From the NCBI RefSeq assembly GCF_000424145.1, contig NZ_AUJI01000011.1:165616-229615 (forward strand): a stretch of 64,000 bases of DNA, written 5' to 3'. The first letter of the stretch is position 1; the number at the start of each line of letters is the position of its first letter. Below, piece by piece: positions 51,898-60,745 of the stretch. A program made the translations under genes and the position numbers. This stretch comes from Butyrivibrio sp. AC2005 (lineage in GTDB: Bacteria > Bacillota > Clostridia > Lachnospirales > Lachnospiraceae). The notes under the pieces were generated by a model. It was not told the DNA's origin. It searched no databases and was given only the letters and a program-made list of their open reading frames with translations.

Positions 51898-53385
51898 ATG
51901 GGAAAAGATACAGGATTTCTTGAATATCAAAGAAAAAACAACACAGACGTACCACCGGCTGAGAGAATCAAAAACTTTAACGAATTCCACAAGCCACTGG
52001 ATACAGAAAAGAGACGCGAACAGGCATCACGTTGCATGAATTGCGGCGTACCCTTTTGCCAGTCAGCAATGAATCTCGGGGGCATGTTTACAGGTTGTCC
52101 CCTGCACAACCTGATACCTGAGTGGAATGATGAACTTTACAGAGGACATGATGAGCACTCCTTTGCAAGACTTCATAAGACCAGCAATTTTCCTGAGTTT
52201 ACAGGACGTGTATGTCCGGCACTTTGCGAGAAGGCATGTATGTGCGGACAGTATGGGGATGCTGTAACAGTTCATGACAATGAATTATATCTTGTTGAAA
52301 CAGCTTATGAAAAAGGCTACATCAAACCCTTCATTCCCCAGATAAGAAGCGGTAAGAAGGTTGCGGTTGTAGGAAGCGGACCTTCCGGACTTGCAGTAGC
52401 GGATGAGCTTAATCACAGAGGACACAACGTTGAGGTGTTTGAGAGAGAGGACGAGATTGGTGGTCTTCTCATGTATGGCATACCTAACATGAAGCTTGAT
52501 AAAAAGGTAATTAAGCGCAGAAGAAAGCTCATGGAGGATGAGGGAGTTGTATTCCACACAAACGTAAATGTAGGTAAAGACAAGAAGGCTATGGAGATGC
52601 TTAGCAGTTTTGATGCTGTAGTTCTATGCTGCGGAGCGAAGAAGGAGCGTCCCCTTCCTGTTGCTGATCCTGCCAAGGTAAAGGGTGTTTACAACGCAGT
52701 TGATTTCCTTACAAGTACAACCAAAGCCCTCATGGGATCTAAGGATACAAAGGTTACTTCTTTAGCTGAGCATGGCGGATACATTGATGCAGCAGGCAAG
52801 AATGTAGTTATTGTCGGCGGTGGTGATACAGGTAATGACTGCATCGGAACTGTAATACGACATGGTGCAAAGTCAGTTACTGCTCTTGAGATGATGCCTA
52901 AGCCTCCTGTAGAGAGAGCTGCAAACAACCCATGGCCTGAGTGGCCAAAGACCCTGAAAACAGATTATGGCCATGAAGAAGCTATTCATGTTTTCGGAAG
53001 TGATCCCAGAGTATTTGAAACCACAGTTAAGAGTATCGAAACTGACAAGAAGGGTGCTCTTAAGTCAATCGAGACAGTTAAGGTTACTTTCAAGGAGGGA
53101 AAACTTGTAGAGGTTCCCGGTACAGAGAAGAAGCTTAAGTGTGAGCTTTTACTTATAGCAGCTGGCTTTATCGGATGCGAAGACTACACCGCTGAGGAAT
53201 TCTCTCTTAAGAGAACCCAGCGCGGAACAGTTATTACTCCGGAGGGAAGCTACAATGTTGAAGGCACAAAGCTCTTTTCCGCAGGTGATATGAGAAGAGG
53301 CCAGTCTCTTGTTGTGTGGGCTATCGCTGAAGGCAGAGCCTGCGCGAAGGAAGTAGACGAGTACCTGATGGGATATACAAACTAA
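51898..53385 (+). CDS. gltD: glutamate synthase, small subunit
   Basis: A 495-residue NAD(P)H-oxidising flavoprotein feeding electrons to GltB. Visible are the Fe-S cysteines [12 protein letters not shown] and [14 protein letters not shown] (about 40-115), FAD fold [32 protein letters not shown], and NAD(P) fold [16 protein letters not shown]; it ends [16 protein letters not shown]. The ATG at 51898 follows ATAGGAGA; earlier codons in the frame lie inside the palindromic repeat. The insert between gltB and gltD has not broken either frame. Confidence 0.94.
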   Translation: MGKDTGFLEYQRKNNTDVPPAERIKNFNEFHKPLDTEKRREQASRCMNCGVPFCQSAMNLGGMFTGCPLHNLIPEWNDELYRGHDEHSFARLHKTSNFPEFTGRVCPALCEKACMCGQYGDAVTVHDNELYLVETAYEKGYIKPFIPQIRSGKKVAVVGSGPSGLAVADELNHRGHNVEVFEREDEIGGLLMYGIPNMKLDKKVIKRRRKLMEDEGVVFHTNVNVGKDKKAMEMLSSFDAVVLCCGAKKERPLPVADPAKVKGVYNAVDFLTSTTKALMGSKDTKVTSLAEHGGYIDAAGKNVVIVGGGDTGNDCIGTVIRHGAKSVTALEMMPKPPVERAANNPWPEWPKTLKTDYGHEEAIHVFGSDPRVFETTVKSIETDKKGALKSIETVKVTFKEGKLVEVPGTEKKLKCELLLIAAGFIGCEDYTAEEFSLKRTQRGTVITPEGSYNVEGTKLFSAGDMRRGQSLVVWAIAEGRACAKEVDEYLMGYTN

Positions 53386-53398
53386 AATGGGAGTCAAG

Positions 53399-53429
53399 GA
53401 GTCAAGGGGATGGTTCTTTGACTCTTTTT
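53399..53429 (+). terminator. terminator after gltD
   Basis: Stem gagtcaa / ttgactc (53399-53424) followed by TTTTT. It ends the gltB-gltD transcript. Confidence 0.75.
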
Positions 53430-53485
53430 CTTTTATACAAGATAAGACCTGATTGATGTGTGAAGTTTAAGTAATGCGATTGTTT

Positions 53486-53528
53486 AAGACGCTTAGCTTT
53501 CAACTGTATGGAAGTTAAGCGTCTTTTT
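53486..53528 (+). terminator. second terminator-like hairpin before the amylase gene
   Basis: Arms aagacgctta (53486-53495) and taagcgtctt (53516-53525), with further partial pairing inside, then a T run. Confidence 0.7.
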
Positions 53529-53543
53529 GTATATTTTTCACAA

Positions 53544-53632
53544 AAAACGTTTTCCAAATACTATACCTTTGAATAATTGACTTAAGACTACCTCCAAACC
53601 TATAATCTATATCAATTGAGTTAATCGGTTAA
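53544..53632 (+). promoter_or_regulatory. amylase promoter with LacI-type operator candidates
   Basis: TTGACT (53577-53582), an 18-base spacer and TATAAT (53601-53606) form the promoter. A near-palindrome ttaatcggttaa (53621-53632) with a central CG lies just after the expected start of transcription, a usual place for a LacI-family repressor site. A second palindrome, aaaacgtttt (53544-53553), lies upstream of the -35. Together they suggest sugar-responsive repression; no such repressor gene is in the window. Confidence 0.55.
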
Positions 53633-53667
53633 CAGTAATGAATATAGTAATAATAGCGGAGGAAGTA

Positions 53668-56600
53668 ATGAGAAAAGGTAAACACATAGTAAAACGGTTA
53701 ATGTCCGTTTGGCTTGGTGCTTCACTGGCAATGAGTGCACCCGGGGCATCACTTGTTTCCCTTGCAAGTGAAGTGGAAAATGTTGCAGTAGTACAGGAAG
53801 AGTCTGTAGCAGAAAATGAAGCAGCAGAAGCGGAGAGTACGACAGACGAAGGCAGGACAGAAAGCGTAAGCACAGATAGTGAAGGCACAGAAGAAGCTAC
53901 AACTACAGGGGCTACAGAGCAAGTATCAGAAGAACAGACAGAAAGTACAACAGAGCAGGCATCAGAGGAGCAAACAGAAAGTACAACAGAGCAGACTTCA
54001 GGAGAACAGGCAGAAGGTACAACAGAGCAGACTTCAGGAGAGCAGGCAGAAGGTACAACTGGACAGGCTTCAGAAGAACAGGCAGAAAGTACAACAGATG
54101 ATCGATCTGCAGAAGAAACGACAAATGGCGCTACAGATCAGAATACAGACCAGTCTGCGGAGTCAACTCCGGGGGAATCTACAGAATCTCAGAATGAGAA
54201 TAATACAGACGAAACCGTGAATCAGGAAGAAGAGGATGAAGATCCGGAGCTTATAGATTCCGAGGATGCTTTTGATATAACGACCAAGGCTTCAACACTT
54301 TCCTCAGAGGAAGAAACTGCTGATGATATCGAGGCTAAGAAACAGAAAGCTAAGGACTCCCAGAAGCATGAGAAAGAGAATATCTCAAACAGTGCAAATG
54401 TAAACCGCGCATCAATTCATGATGGTGCCATACTTCATGCATTCTGCTGGAATTTTAATACCATAAAAGAGAACATGGCTGCAATTGCTGAGGCAGGATT
54501 TACAGCAGTTCAGACCTCACCTATAAATGCATGCCTTGATACACATAATGCATTATCACTTAACGGTGAGCTCAACGGAACAGATGGTATGTGGTATTAC
54601 CACTATCAGCCTACAGACTGGACAATCGGTAACTATCAGCTTGGTAGCAGAGATGAGTTCATTGAGATGTGTAACGAAGCTGATAAGTATGGTATCGGAG
54701 TTATCGTAGATATTCTTCCGAACCATACAACTCCCACAGCAGATCAGGTATCACAGAACATGATTGATGCCGTTGGCGGATGGGATAACCTTTTTCATAA
54801 GGATTATACAACAGGAATCAGCAACTGGAGCGATCGTGCTAACGTAACCTATTACGCGATGGGTGGTCTGTATGATGTTGATACTGAAAACACAGATTTC
54901 CAGGATTATTTCTATGCATATTTGGATGACTGTGTAAACTGCGGTGCAGACGGATTTCGTATAGATACAGCTAAGCATATAGCACTTCCCGATGATCCGG
55001 TTCCAGGAAACTATGAAGGGGATGAGGGAAGAAACAGCTTTTATCCCAACATGGCAGCAGCTCTTAACGAATATGCCGCAGAGACAGGGAATGGTAAGTC
55101 ATACGATAATCTCTTTGTATATGGTGAAGTCCTTCAGGGAGATAATGACAGACTTGCTGCATATGAGCACTATATCGGAGGAACAACAGCAAGTAACTAT
55201 GGTGGAACAATCAGAAATGCAGTTTCAGGCGACAACGTATCTGCAGATAAGCTCGCTGGCTATGGCATATATGATGACGGAGCTTACACAGCAGACAGCA
55301 ATAAGCTTGTAACCTGGGTTGAGTCTCACGACAACTACATCAACGACAATTCGTACCTTGCAATAAACGATAATGACACCCTGGAAGCATGGGCAATTAT
55401 TACTGCAAGAAAAGACGGCACACCGCTCTTTTTCTCAAGACCAAGCGGAAGCTCAAGAGAGAATCCATTCGGTGATAATGTACTTGGCGCGGCAGGAAAT
55501 GTCTTGTTCAAGTCTCCTGAGGTTACAGCAGTAAATAACTTTAGAAAAGCCATGACAGGAAAAGCTGAGAAGCTTACAAATCCCGGTGGTGATATGCATG
55601 TTGTAATGGTTGAAAGAGGCGATGATACAGCAGACGGAGCAGTACTTGTTAACACAGCTTCTTACCCTGTTGCAATCAAGGGTGCGACAACACTTCCTGA
55701 TGGTAATTATGTAAATAAGGTATCAGGAAAAAATGATCTTTTCATAGTAAAAGACGGAACAATTGATGGTGTAATTCAGAAGGAAGCAGTAGTAGTCCTT
55801 ACAGAAGCTACAACAGAAAGCTACACAACTGTTCACTTCAATAACTCTTATAACTGGAGTAAAGTACAGGCTATTGTTGATGATGCAGAAGCTCCCGTTG
55901 ATGCTATAAGTGAGAACGATGGCTGGTACAGAGTTAATGTTGCTTCTGAGAACTTCAAGGTAGTATTTACAAATGGTACAGATCGCACAGAGAGCTACAC
56001 AATTGAGAATGGAAAAGAGAGCTTTGTAACACCTGAAAAGACAGACATCTATGATTCAAAAGCACTAACGGATGAAGCGCTAGGACTTGTGACAGATTCT
56101 GTATATCTCTTCAACACAGATATGTGGCAATACGCCAACATCTATTCCTGGTACGATGGTGGACAGAAGATTGCAGGGGAGTGGCCGGGAAAGAACACCT
56201 ACGATGAGGGTGGATACTGGATTCGTGCAGACTTAAAGCTTCCTAAGGACAGAGCAGATGAGAAGTATTTTGTAATTTTCAATACCGATGGAACACAGAC
56301 TGTAGACATAGAAATAAAGGGTGATGACAAGTACATTGCGCTTACCGGAAAAAATGATGCCGGACAGTGGAATGTAAAGCAGTACTCATCCAAAGAAGAA
56401 GCTGAAAAGGACCTTGGAATATCAGCAAATGAAACTACAGTATATTTCTATAACAAGGATAACTGGGATACTGTAAATGCATATACCTGGGAAGCCTACA
56501 GCTTTGGAGAATGGCCAGGAACACCCTGTGAGGATGAGGGCGATGGCTGGTGGAAGGTAACAGTTCCCGCAGGCGCAGGATCCAACTTTAACATCATCTT

Positions 56601-58092
56601 CAATAATGGAGGTAATGGAAAACAGACAGGTGATCTTAAGATACTGAATATCAAGAGCAGATTCGTTTATGATGACAGATATTTTGCTTCAAAGGAAGAA
56701 GCTCTTGGGGCACCTGAAGAGGAGATAGTACCGGCATATCCTGAAGGTACACCTGTTACAAGAATTTACTATTACGATGATAATGACTGGGGAAAATGCC
56801 ATGCATATGTATGGTCAAGTATACCTGAGTACAACAACATAATTGGCGGATGGCCGGGAACACGTATGTATAGTGAAGGCGACGGCTGGTATTATACTGA
56901 TGTTCCTACAGAGGCTATTGAAAAGGGTGATCTCAACCTCATTATTAACAGAGCAGGTTCCTCACAGCTTGCTGATAAGAAAATTGCCGACACAACAAAA
57001 GTATACTTCAACACACCTAAGAGCCAGGGCTACACATCAAAAGATATTGCTATCAAGGGAAGGACTGAAGATATAGATGAGTCCGGAACAGAAGAGCCCG
57101 GAACAGAACAGCCTGGTACAGAACAGCCCGGCACAGAGGAACCCGGAACAGAAGAGCCCGGAACAGAAGAGCCCGGTACAGAACAGCCCGGTACAGAACA
57201 GCCTGGAACAGAGGAACCCGGAACAGAAGAGCCTGGTACAGAAGAGCCGGGTGCACAAGATCCTGCGACACCGGAGAATCCCGGTCAGTCAGAATCTACA
57301 AAACCTGCCGATAATACGCCTCAGGAAACAACACCTGCTGTAACCAACCCGGAAGTAACCACTCCTGAAACAACTACCCCCGAGGTAACAGCACCTGAAA
57401 CAACCACACCGGAGGTGACCACCCCTGAAACAACTACCCCCGAGGTAACAACACCTGATAATACAAAAACTGAGACAGAGTCTCCCAAGACTGAAAATGT
57501 AGAAATGGTAATTCCTGTAACAGGAATAAAGCTTAATAAGAAAAAAGTCAGCATCGGAAAGACAGGAACATACCAGCTTGTTGCAGAGATTCAGCCTGAG
57601 AATGCTACAAACAGGGAACTCACATGGACTTCAAGTGATGGAACTGTTGCTCAGGTTTCAGCAGAAGGACTTGTAACGGCAAAGAAAAAGGGCAAATGTA
57701 TCATCACTGTAACCACAAAGGATGGTGAGTTCAAGGCTGAGTGCAAGGTTACTGTTACAAAGAAGGTAGACGTAACGGGAGTTAAGCTTAATAAGTCAAA
57801 GAAGACTCTTAAAAAGGGTAAGACCTATACCTTAAAGGCAACCTTGAAGCCTAAGAAAGCCACCAACCAGGATGTTAAGTGGAGTAGCAGCAACAAGAAG
57901 GTTGCTACCGTTGATGAAAACGGTGTTGTAACAGCAGTAGGTGCAGGCGAAGCAACAATTACCGTCAAGACTAAGGAAGGCGGCTACAAGGCAACCTGTA
58001 ATATTACAGTAAAGAAGGATAAGAAGGTAAAAACTAAGAAGACAAAAGCAAAGAAGACTGCGACTAAGAAAAAAACTGTGAATAAGAAATAA
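53668..58092 (+). CDS. secreted multi-module GH13 alpha-amylase
   Basis: A 1474-residue extracellular starch-degrading enzyme. Order: signal peptide (1-35); Glu/Thr/Ser/Gln-rich repeats (about 80-200); GH13 domain (about 245-700) with DILPNHT, nucleophile Asp433 in DGFRIDTAKH, acid Glu487 in YGEV and Asp555 in ESHDNY; four starch-binding-like modules (about 710-1130; VYLFNTDMWQYANIYSW, TVYFYNKDNWDTVNAYTW and TRIYYYDDNDWGKCHAYVW are three, CBM25/26 type); EPGTE and TTPEV repeats (1135-1280); two Ig-like Big_2 domains (1285-1450); and a Lys-rich tail. There is no LPxTG anchor; the basic tail may bind the wall by charge. The ATG at 53668 has GGAGG upstream. Confidence 0.93.
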   Translation: MRKGKHIVKRLMSVWLGASLAMSAPGASLVSLASEVENVAVVQEESVAENEAAEAESTTDEGRTESVSTDSEGTEEATTTGATEQVSEEQTESTTEQASEEQTESTTEQTSGEQAEGTTEQTSGEQAEGTTGQASEEQAESTTDDRSAEETTNGATDQNTDQSAESTPGESTESQNENNTDETVNQEEEDEDPELIDSEDAFDITTKASTLSSEEETADDIEAKKQKAKDSQKHEKENISNSANVNRASIHDGAILHAFCWNFNTIKENMAAIAEAGFTAVQTSPINACLDTHNALSLNGELNGTDGMWYYHYQPTDWTIGNYQLGSRDEFIEMCNEADKYGIGVIVDILPNHTTPTADQVSQNMIDAVGGWDNLFHKDYTTGISNWSDRANVTYYAMGGLYDVDTENTDFQDYFYAYLDDCVNCGADGFRIDTAKHIALPDDPVPGNYEGDEGRNSFYPNMAAALNEYAAETGNGKSYDNLFVYGEVLQGDNDRLAAYEHYIGGTTASNYGGTIRNAVSGDNVSADKLAGYGIYDDGAYTADSNKLVTWVESHDNYINDNSYLAINDNDTLEAWAIITARKDGTPLFFSRPSGSSRENPFGDNVLGAAGNVLFKSPEVTAVNNFRKAMTGKAEKLTNPGGDMHVVMVERGDDTADGAVLVNTASYPVAIKGATTLPDGNYVNKVSGKNDLFIVKDGTIDGVIQKEAVVVLTEATTESYTTVHFNNSYNWSKVQAIVDDAEAPVDAISENDGWYRVNVASENFKVVFTNGTDRTESYTIENGKESFVTPEKTDIYDSKALTDEALGLVTDSVYLFNTDMWQYANIYSWYDGGQKIAGEWPGKNTYDEGGYWIRADLKLPKDRADEKYFVIFNTDGTQTVDIEIKGDDKYIALTGKNDAGQWNVKQYSSKEEAEKDLGISANETTVYFYNKDNWDTVNAYTWEAYSFGEWPGTPCEDEGDGWWKVTVPAGAGSNFNIIFNNGGNGKQTGDLKILNIKSRFVYDDRYFASKEEALGAPEEEIVPAYPEGTPVTRIYYYDDNDWGKCHAYVWSSIPEYNNIIGGWPGTRMYSEGDGWYYTDVPTEAIEKGDLNLIINRAGSSQLADKKIADTTKVYFNTPKSQGYTSKDIAIKGRTEDIDESGTEEPGTEQPGTEQPGTEEPGTEEPGTEEPGTEQPGTEQPGTEEPGTEEPGTEEPGAQDPATPENPGQSESTKPADNTPQETTPAVTNPEVTTPETTTPEVTAPETTTPEVTTPETTTPEVTTPDNTKTETESPKTENVEMVIPVTGIKLNKKKVSIGKTGTYQLVAEIQPENATNRELTWTSSDGTVAQVSAEGLVTAKKKGKCIITVTTKDGEFKAECKVTVTKKVDVTGVKLNKSKKTLKKGKTYTLKATLKPKKATNQDVKWSSSNKKVATVDENGVVTAVGAGEATITVKTKEGGYKATCNITVKKDKKVKTKKTKAKKTATKKKTVNKK
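53908..54102 (+). repeat. 36-bp coding repeats in the amylase N-terminal linker
   Basis: About five copies of a 12-residue unit of the form STTEQASEEQTE. Copies differ at a few codons. Confidence 0.8.
57079..57252 (+). repeat. 15-bp coding repeats (EPGTE/QPGTE) in the amylase linker
   Basis: About eleven tandem 5-residue units (EPGTE or QPGTE), followed by a Thr-Pro-Glu-Val repeat run to about 57450. Such tracts are prone to length change. Confidence 0.85.
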
Positions 58093-58142
58093 TCTGTGAA
58101 TAGGGAATAATCTTCCAAATAACCTTCTATAAAACTCCAATA

Positions 58143-58191
58143 GACTATGACTTCTTACGCGCTTTGGGCAAGAAGTCATAGTCCTTTTTTT
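58143..58191 (+). terminator. amylase terminator
   Basis: Perfect 14-bp arms gactatgacttctt (58143-58156) and aagaagtcatagtc (58170-58183), then seven T. Confidence 0.9.
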
Positions 58192-58259
58192 AGAAAAACA
58201 CTAAGTGAACAAGGAATCCCCTTTATGGAATGTTTATAGTTATTTAACAAGTGTACTAA

Positions 58260-58289
58260 TTGAATTGCATTCAATTATCTACATATAAT
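58260..58289 (+). promoter_or_regulatory. likely promoter of the small membrane protein gene
   Basis: TTGAAT (58260-58265), an 18-base spacer and TATAAT (58284-58289). Confidence 0.5.
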
Positions 58290-58341
58290 TAAAGAGTAAT
58301 TACATGTCCTACAATTAGTACCTTATGAAGGGAGATACAAT

Positions 58342-58851
58342 ATGGAAGGAATCAAAAAGAATGCCAATATAGCTGCAAACATCGCGAAGGCGATCAGAAA
58401 TTTATTTGTTGTTGGTATTGTAGGAAGCATAGTAGGTGCAGTTTTAGCTATACTGATGGCGGGATTTATAAATATGTATTATCAGGATCCTGAAAAGCTT
58501 GCAACGGCAGCAGGCTCAATTAATGCTGACATGGGATTTTTCAATGTTATTAAAATGGCTAACCTGACTGAGAGTGGTTTGTATGCTCAGTATTTTGCTG
58601 TTCAGCTCATATGCTGTGCTGTACTTTGTGTGATATACTTTTTCCTTTTCAAGGTCCTTCATAAAAATCTGTCCAGTATAAGGGACAATGGCTACGCTTT
58701 TGATAAGTACTCAGAGAAAAAGACAAAGAATTCCTATATTGCAATTGTAGTATTACTTGTGCTTTTCCAGGGAATGGGAGAGGGAATTATAGTCGGTCTT
58801 ATCCTGTGCGGACTATTCCTTGTTACTAAAGCGGGATATATAGAAGATTGA
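58342..58851 (+). CDS. small integral membrane protein, DUF2975-like
   Basis: A 169-residue protein with four hydrophobic helices (about 22-45, 80-105, 130-145 and 147-163) and a short cytoplasmic loop LHKNLSSIRDNGYAFDKYSE. The layout, with a helix pair around an FxxxxL..IR.NGYAF motif, recalls DUF2975-type proteins that usually sit beside a small DNA-binding protein; none is seen here. GGGAG lies before the ATG. Function unknown. Confidence 0.7.
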   Translation: MEGIKKNANIAANIAKAIRNLFVVGIVGSIVGAVLAILMAGFINMYYQDPEKLATAAGSINADMGFFNVIKMANLTESGLYAQYFAVQLICCAVLCVIYFFLFKVLHKNLSSIRDNGYAFDKYSEKKTKNSYIAIVVLLVLFQGMGEGIIVGLILCGLFLVTKAGYIED

Positions 58852-58853
58852 AA

Positions 58854-59285
58854 GACAAAATTTCGATTTATAAGCCAATGGTTTCAATTGTTGAATACCT
58901 GAATGAAAATGACTTCTAATGCGATATAGACAGCGGTTCCGACAGAACAGTTTGCAGAGCTATTATAAAGGATAAGCTCCCGATTTCTGAAAACAGAGTA
59001 ATTGGAATGAGTTATAGCATGGTAGCAAAAGGCCAGGGAGATACAGATGGACTTGAATATGTATACTCCCAGGACGATGATGTGATTCTAGGTGTAGAGC
59101 TCATCATCAAGACCATTAAGATGAACAAGGTTAGTGCAATTTCGCTTGAGATAGGAAAAGTGCCTGTGCTTTCATTCGGAAACAGTTTAGGCGATGTTTC
59201 CATGGCTCAGTATGTAATCAACAATGATAAGTACGAATCAAGAGGATTTAAAGGACGCCAGCTGAACGTCAGATTAAGTGTATAA
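58854..59285 (+). pseudogene. HAD-family phosphatase remnant with internal stop
   Basis: One frame reads KISIYKPMVSIVEYLNENDF, then a TAA stop at 58917-58919, then CDIDSGSDRTVCRAIIKDKL and on to PVLSFGNSLGDVSMAQYVIN. This resembles the middle and C-terminal part of phosphorylcholine phosphatase-like HAD enzymes, including the late GNSxGD acidic motif. The N-terminal DxD nucleophile region is missing, and bases around the stop appear lost or shifted. An ATG at 59007 could in principle start a 92-residue fragment, but it has no good ribosome site. Confidence 0.65.
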
Positions 59286-59298
59286 GATAGATTGAAAT

Positions 59299-59356
59299 CG
59301 GTGGTCATTGATATGTGTCCGGGATTCTGGGTACATATCATTTGATCACCGTTTTT
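59299..59356 (+). terminator. intrinsic terminator after the HAD remnant
   Basis: Long stem cggtggtcattgatatgt / acatatcatttgatcaccg (59299-59351, one bulge) followed by TTTTT. Confidence 0.8.
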
Positions 59357-59449
59357 GGAAATAATTGAGAAAAAACTGAATTTGGTATCCATTTCAGCCT
59401 GATTTTAGTAGGATTTTGAGGGTGATTTTCAACAGCAAGCAAGTTTTTT

Positions 59450-59471
59450 GTAAGCGGTGCAACAAGCGCGT
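59450..59471 (+). repeat. IS66 left terminal inverted repeat
   Basis: Begins gtaagcggtgcaacaagcg. It is identical over 22 bases to the reverse complement of 63978-63999, and one further flanking base also matches. Confidence 0.92.
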
Positions 59472-59484
59472 ACACGGGCTTTTG

Positions 59485-59519
59485 AAACCAGAAACGATTA
59501 TATTGTTTCTGGTTTTTTA
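59485..59519 (+). terminator. terminator just inside the IS66 left end
   Basis: Stem aaaccagaaac (59485-59495) / gtttctggttt (59505-59515) and a T run. It would insulate the element's cargo gene from host transcription. Confidence 0.8.
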
Positions 59520-59605
59520 TAATTTGCTATTATTAAAATGCAGTTATTAGCCGATATCGTAAATGAGATACTATTTGTTATCAAAGTTGTACATGGAGGT
59601 CGACT

Positions 59606-60580
59606 ATGATTATAAAAGATCCGGGTTTTTTACGATATGATCCAGGTTTAAAGGATCAAGTTCCTAAGATTGACATTCCTAAAAAGGCTGAACCAGTATT
59701 TATAAAAGAAAAATTAGAGCAAATATTAGCTGAAGACCCAGATAATCCGCTTAAAGAAAAGCTGTCAAGTGCTGTTTCTGTTGAGATTTCTGAAGAAGGA
59801 AAGAAACTATCAGAATCTGTTTCAAACTCAACCGAGAATTATAAAGAAGCAGGTGTAACCAGTCAACGAGAGCCCTGGGAATCTTGCAGTAAAGAATTTA
59901 TAGGTTATGACAGGAAAGACTGGTTAGGCAACGACAGTATGCTATATGCATTCAGAGTAGAAGATCCGGATGGCTATGCTGATTATATCAAGCTCCTGGA
60001 TGAGGCCATAAATAGTCGAATAAAAAAACACGATGGGGTAACTGAAATCTTTGATTGGAATGAAGATAGTTTAAAGCTTTTATATAAAGCATACAGTAGA
60101 TTTAGTGATTTCCGTGATCTTAAATATCAGAATGATCCACAAATGAATAGAAATTCTGTACGGAGATCAACTATCGATATTCTTGAGAAGACCTATTCTG
60201 ATTCAAAACATGACTTAAGCATCAATACGCATTTTACAGGTGAGGATCTCAAACCAAAGAATATATTTTCCGGAGCAAGTCTTTGGAGATATAGTACTAA
60301 GTTCAATATGCTCATGTCTACGGATTTGCTTGAGAAACTGACATACGGCAGCGATGACGATAAGCGTAATATACTCAAAGTAATTGATAAGTCAGTTAAT
60401 GAAATGAAAGATATAGAAAAAGCCTATTCCGGTAATAAAGAATTCCTTAGATTTGGTGTTACACTTGACGATAATGGAAAAGTCTCATATCACGCCAACT
60501 ATAAGGACTGTTCAAATCCTTACGGAATCGAAGCCAACAGTGCAGATGATCTCTTAAAAAAGCTTATGTCCGACAATTGA
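59606..60580 (+). CDS. passenger gene of the IS66 element, unknown function
   Basis: A 324-residue soluble protein I do not recognise. The first 60 residues are Lys/Pro-rich (DPGFLRYDPGLKDQ, KIDIPKKAEPVFIKEKLEQI), followed by a VSVEISEEGKKLSESVSN segment of a style seen in flagellar and secreted proteins of this group. The remainder is mixed helix with charged stretches and a WESC..F.GYDRKDWLGND block. It has no signal peptide, membrane helix or nuclease/toxin motif that I can see. GGAGG precedes the ATG. It is flanked by terminators on both sides and looks more AT-rich than the transposase genes, suggesting separate origin. Confidence 0.75.
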   Translation: MIIKDPGFLRYDPGLKDQVPKIDIPKKAEPVFIKEKLEQILAEDPDNPLKEKLSSAVSVEISEEGKKLSESVSNSTENYKEAGVTSQREPWESCSKEFIGYDRKDWLGNDSMLYAFRVEDPDGYADYIKLLDEAINSRIKKHDGVTEIFDWNEDSLKLLYKAYSRFSDFRDLKYQNDPQMNRNSVRRSTIDILEKTYSDSKHDLSINTHFTGEDLKPKNIFSGASLWRYSTKFNMLMSTDLLEKLTYGSDDDKRNILKVIDKSVNEMKDIEKAYSGNKEFLRFGVTLDDNGKVSYHANYKDCSNPYGIEANSADDLLKKLMSDN

Positions 60581-60598
60581 AAATGTGAAACCATACCA

Positions 60599-60630
60599 GG
60601 CAGTTCTCAACCCGAGAGCTGCCTTTTTTA
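60599..60630 (+). terminator. terminator of the passenger gene
   Basis: Stem ggcagttctc (60599-60608) / gagagctgcc (60614-60623) with one G-T pair, then six T. Confidence 0.85.
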
Positions 60631-60700
60631 TGAGATCAATCAGCTATCATTCAAAACTTTTGCAATTTTTACAAGTTTTGAAAGACAAGCATACGAACTG

Positions 60701-60734
60701 CCCTGCAGACCATGTGTCCGCAGGGTTTTTTTTT
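60701..60734 (+). terminator. second terminator before the tnpC end
   Basis: Stem ccctgc / gcaggg (60701-60725) and a run of nine T. It would stop forward transcription from entering tnpC antisense. Confidence 0.75.
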
Positions 60735-60745
60735 GTGATTTTTGA

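Noticed and set aside
51590..51990. Hydrophobic Phe/Leu-rich frames on the reverse strand between gltB and gltD
   Set aside because: They are translations of the palindromic repeat units and have no ribosome sites.
57037..57343. Repetitive frames opposite or shifted within the EPGTE tract
   Set aside because: They are by-products of the 15-bp coding repeats in the amylase gene.
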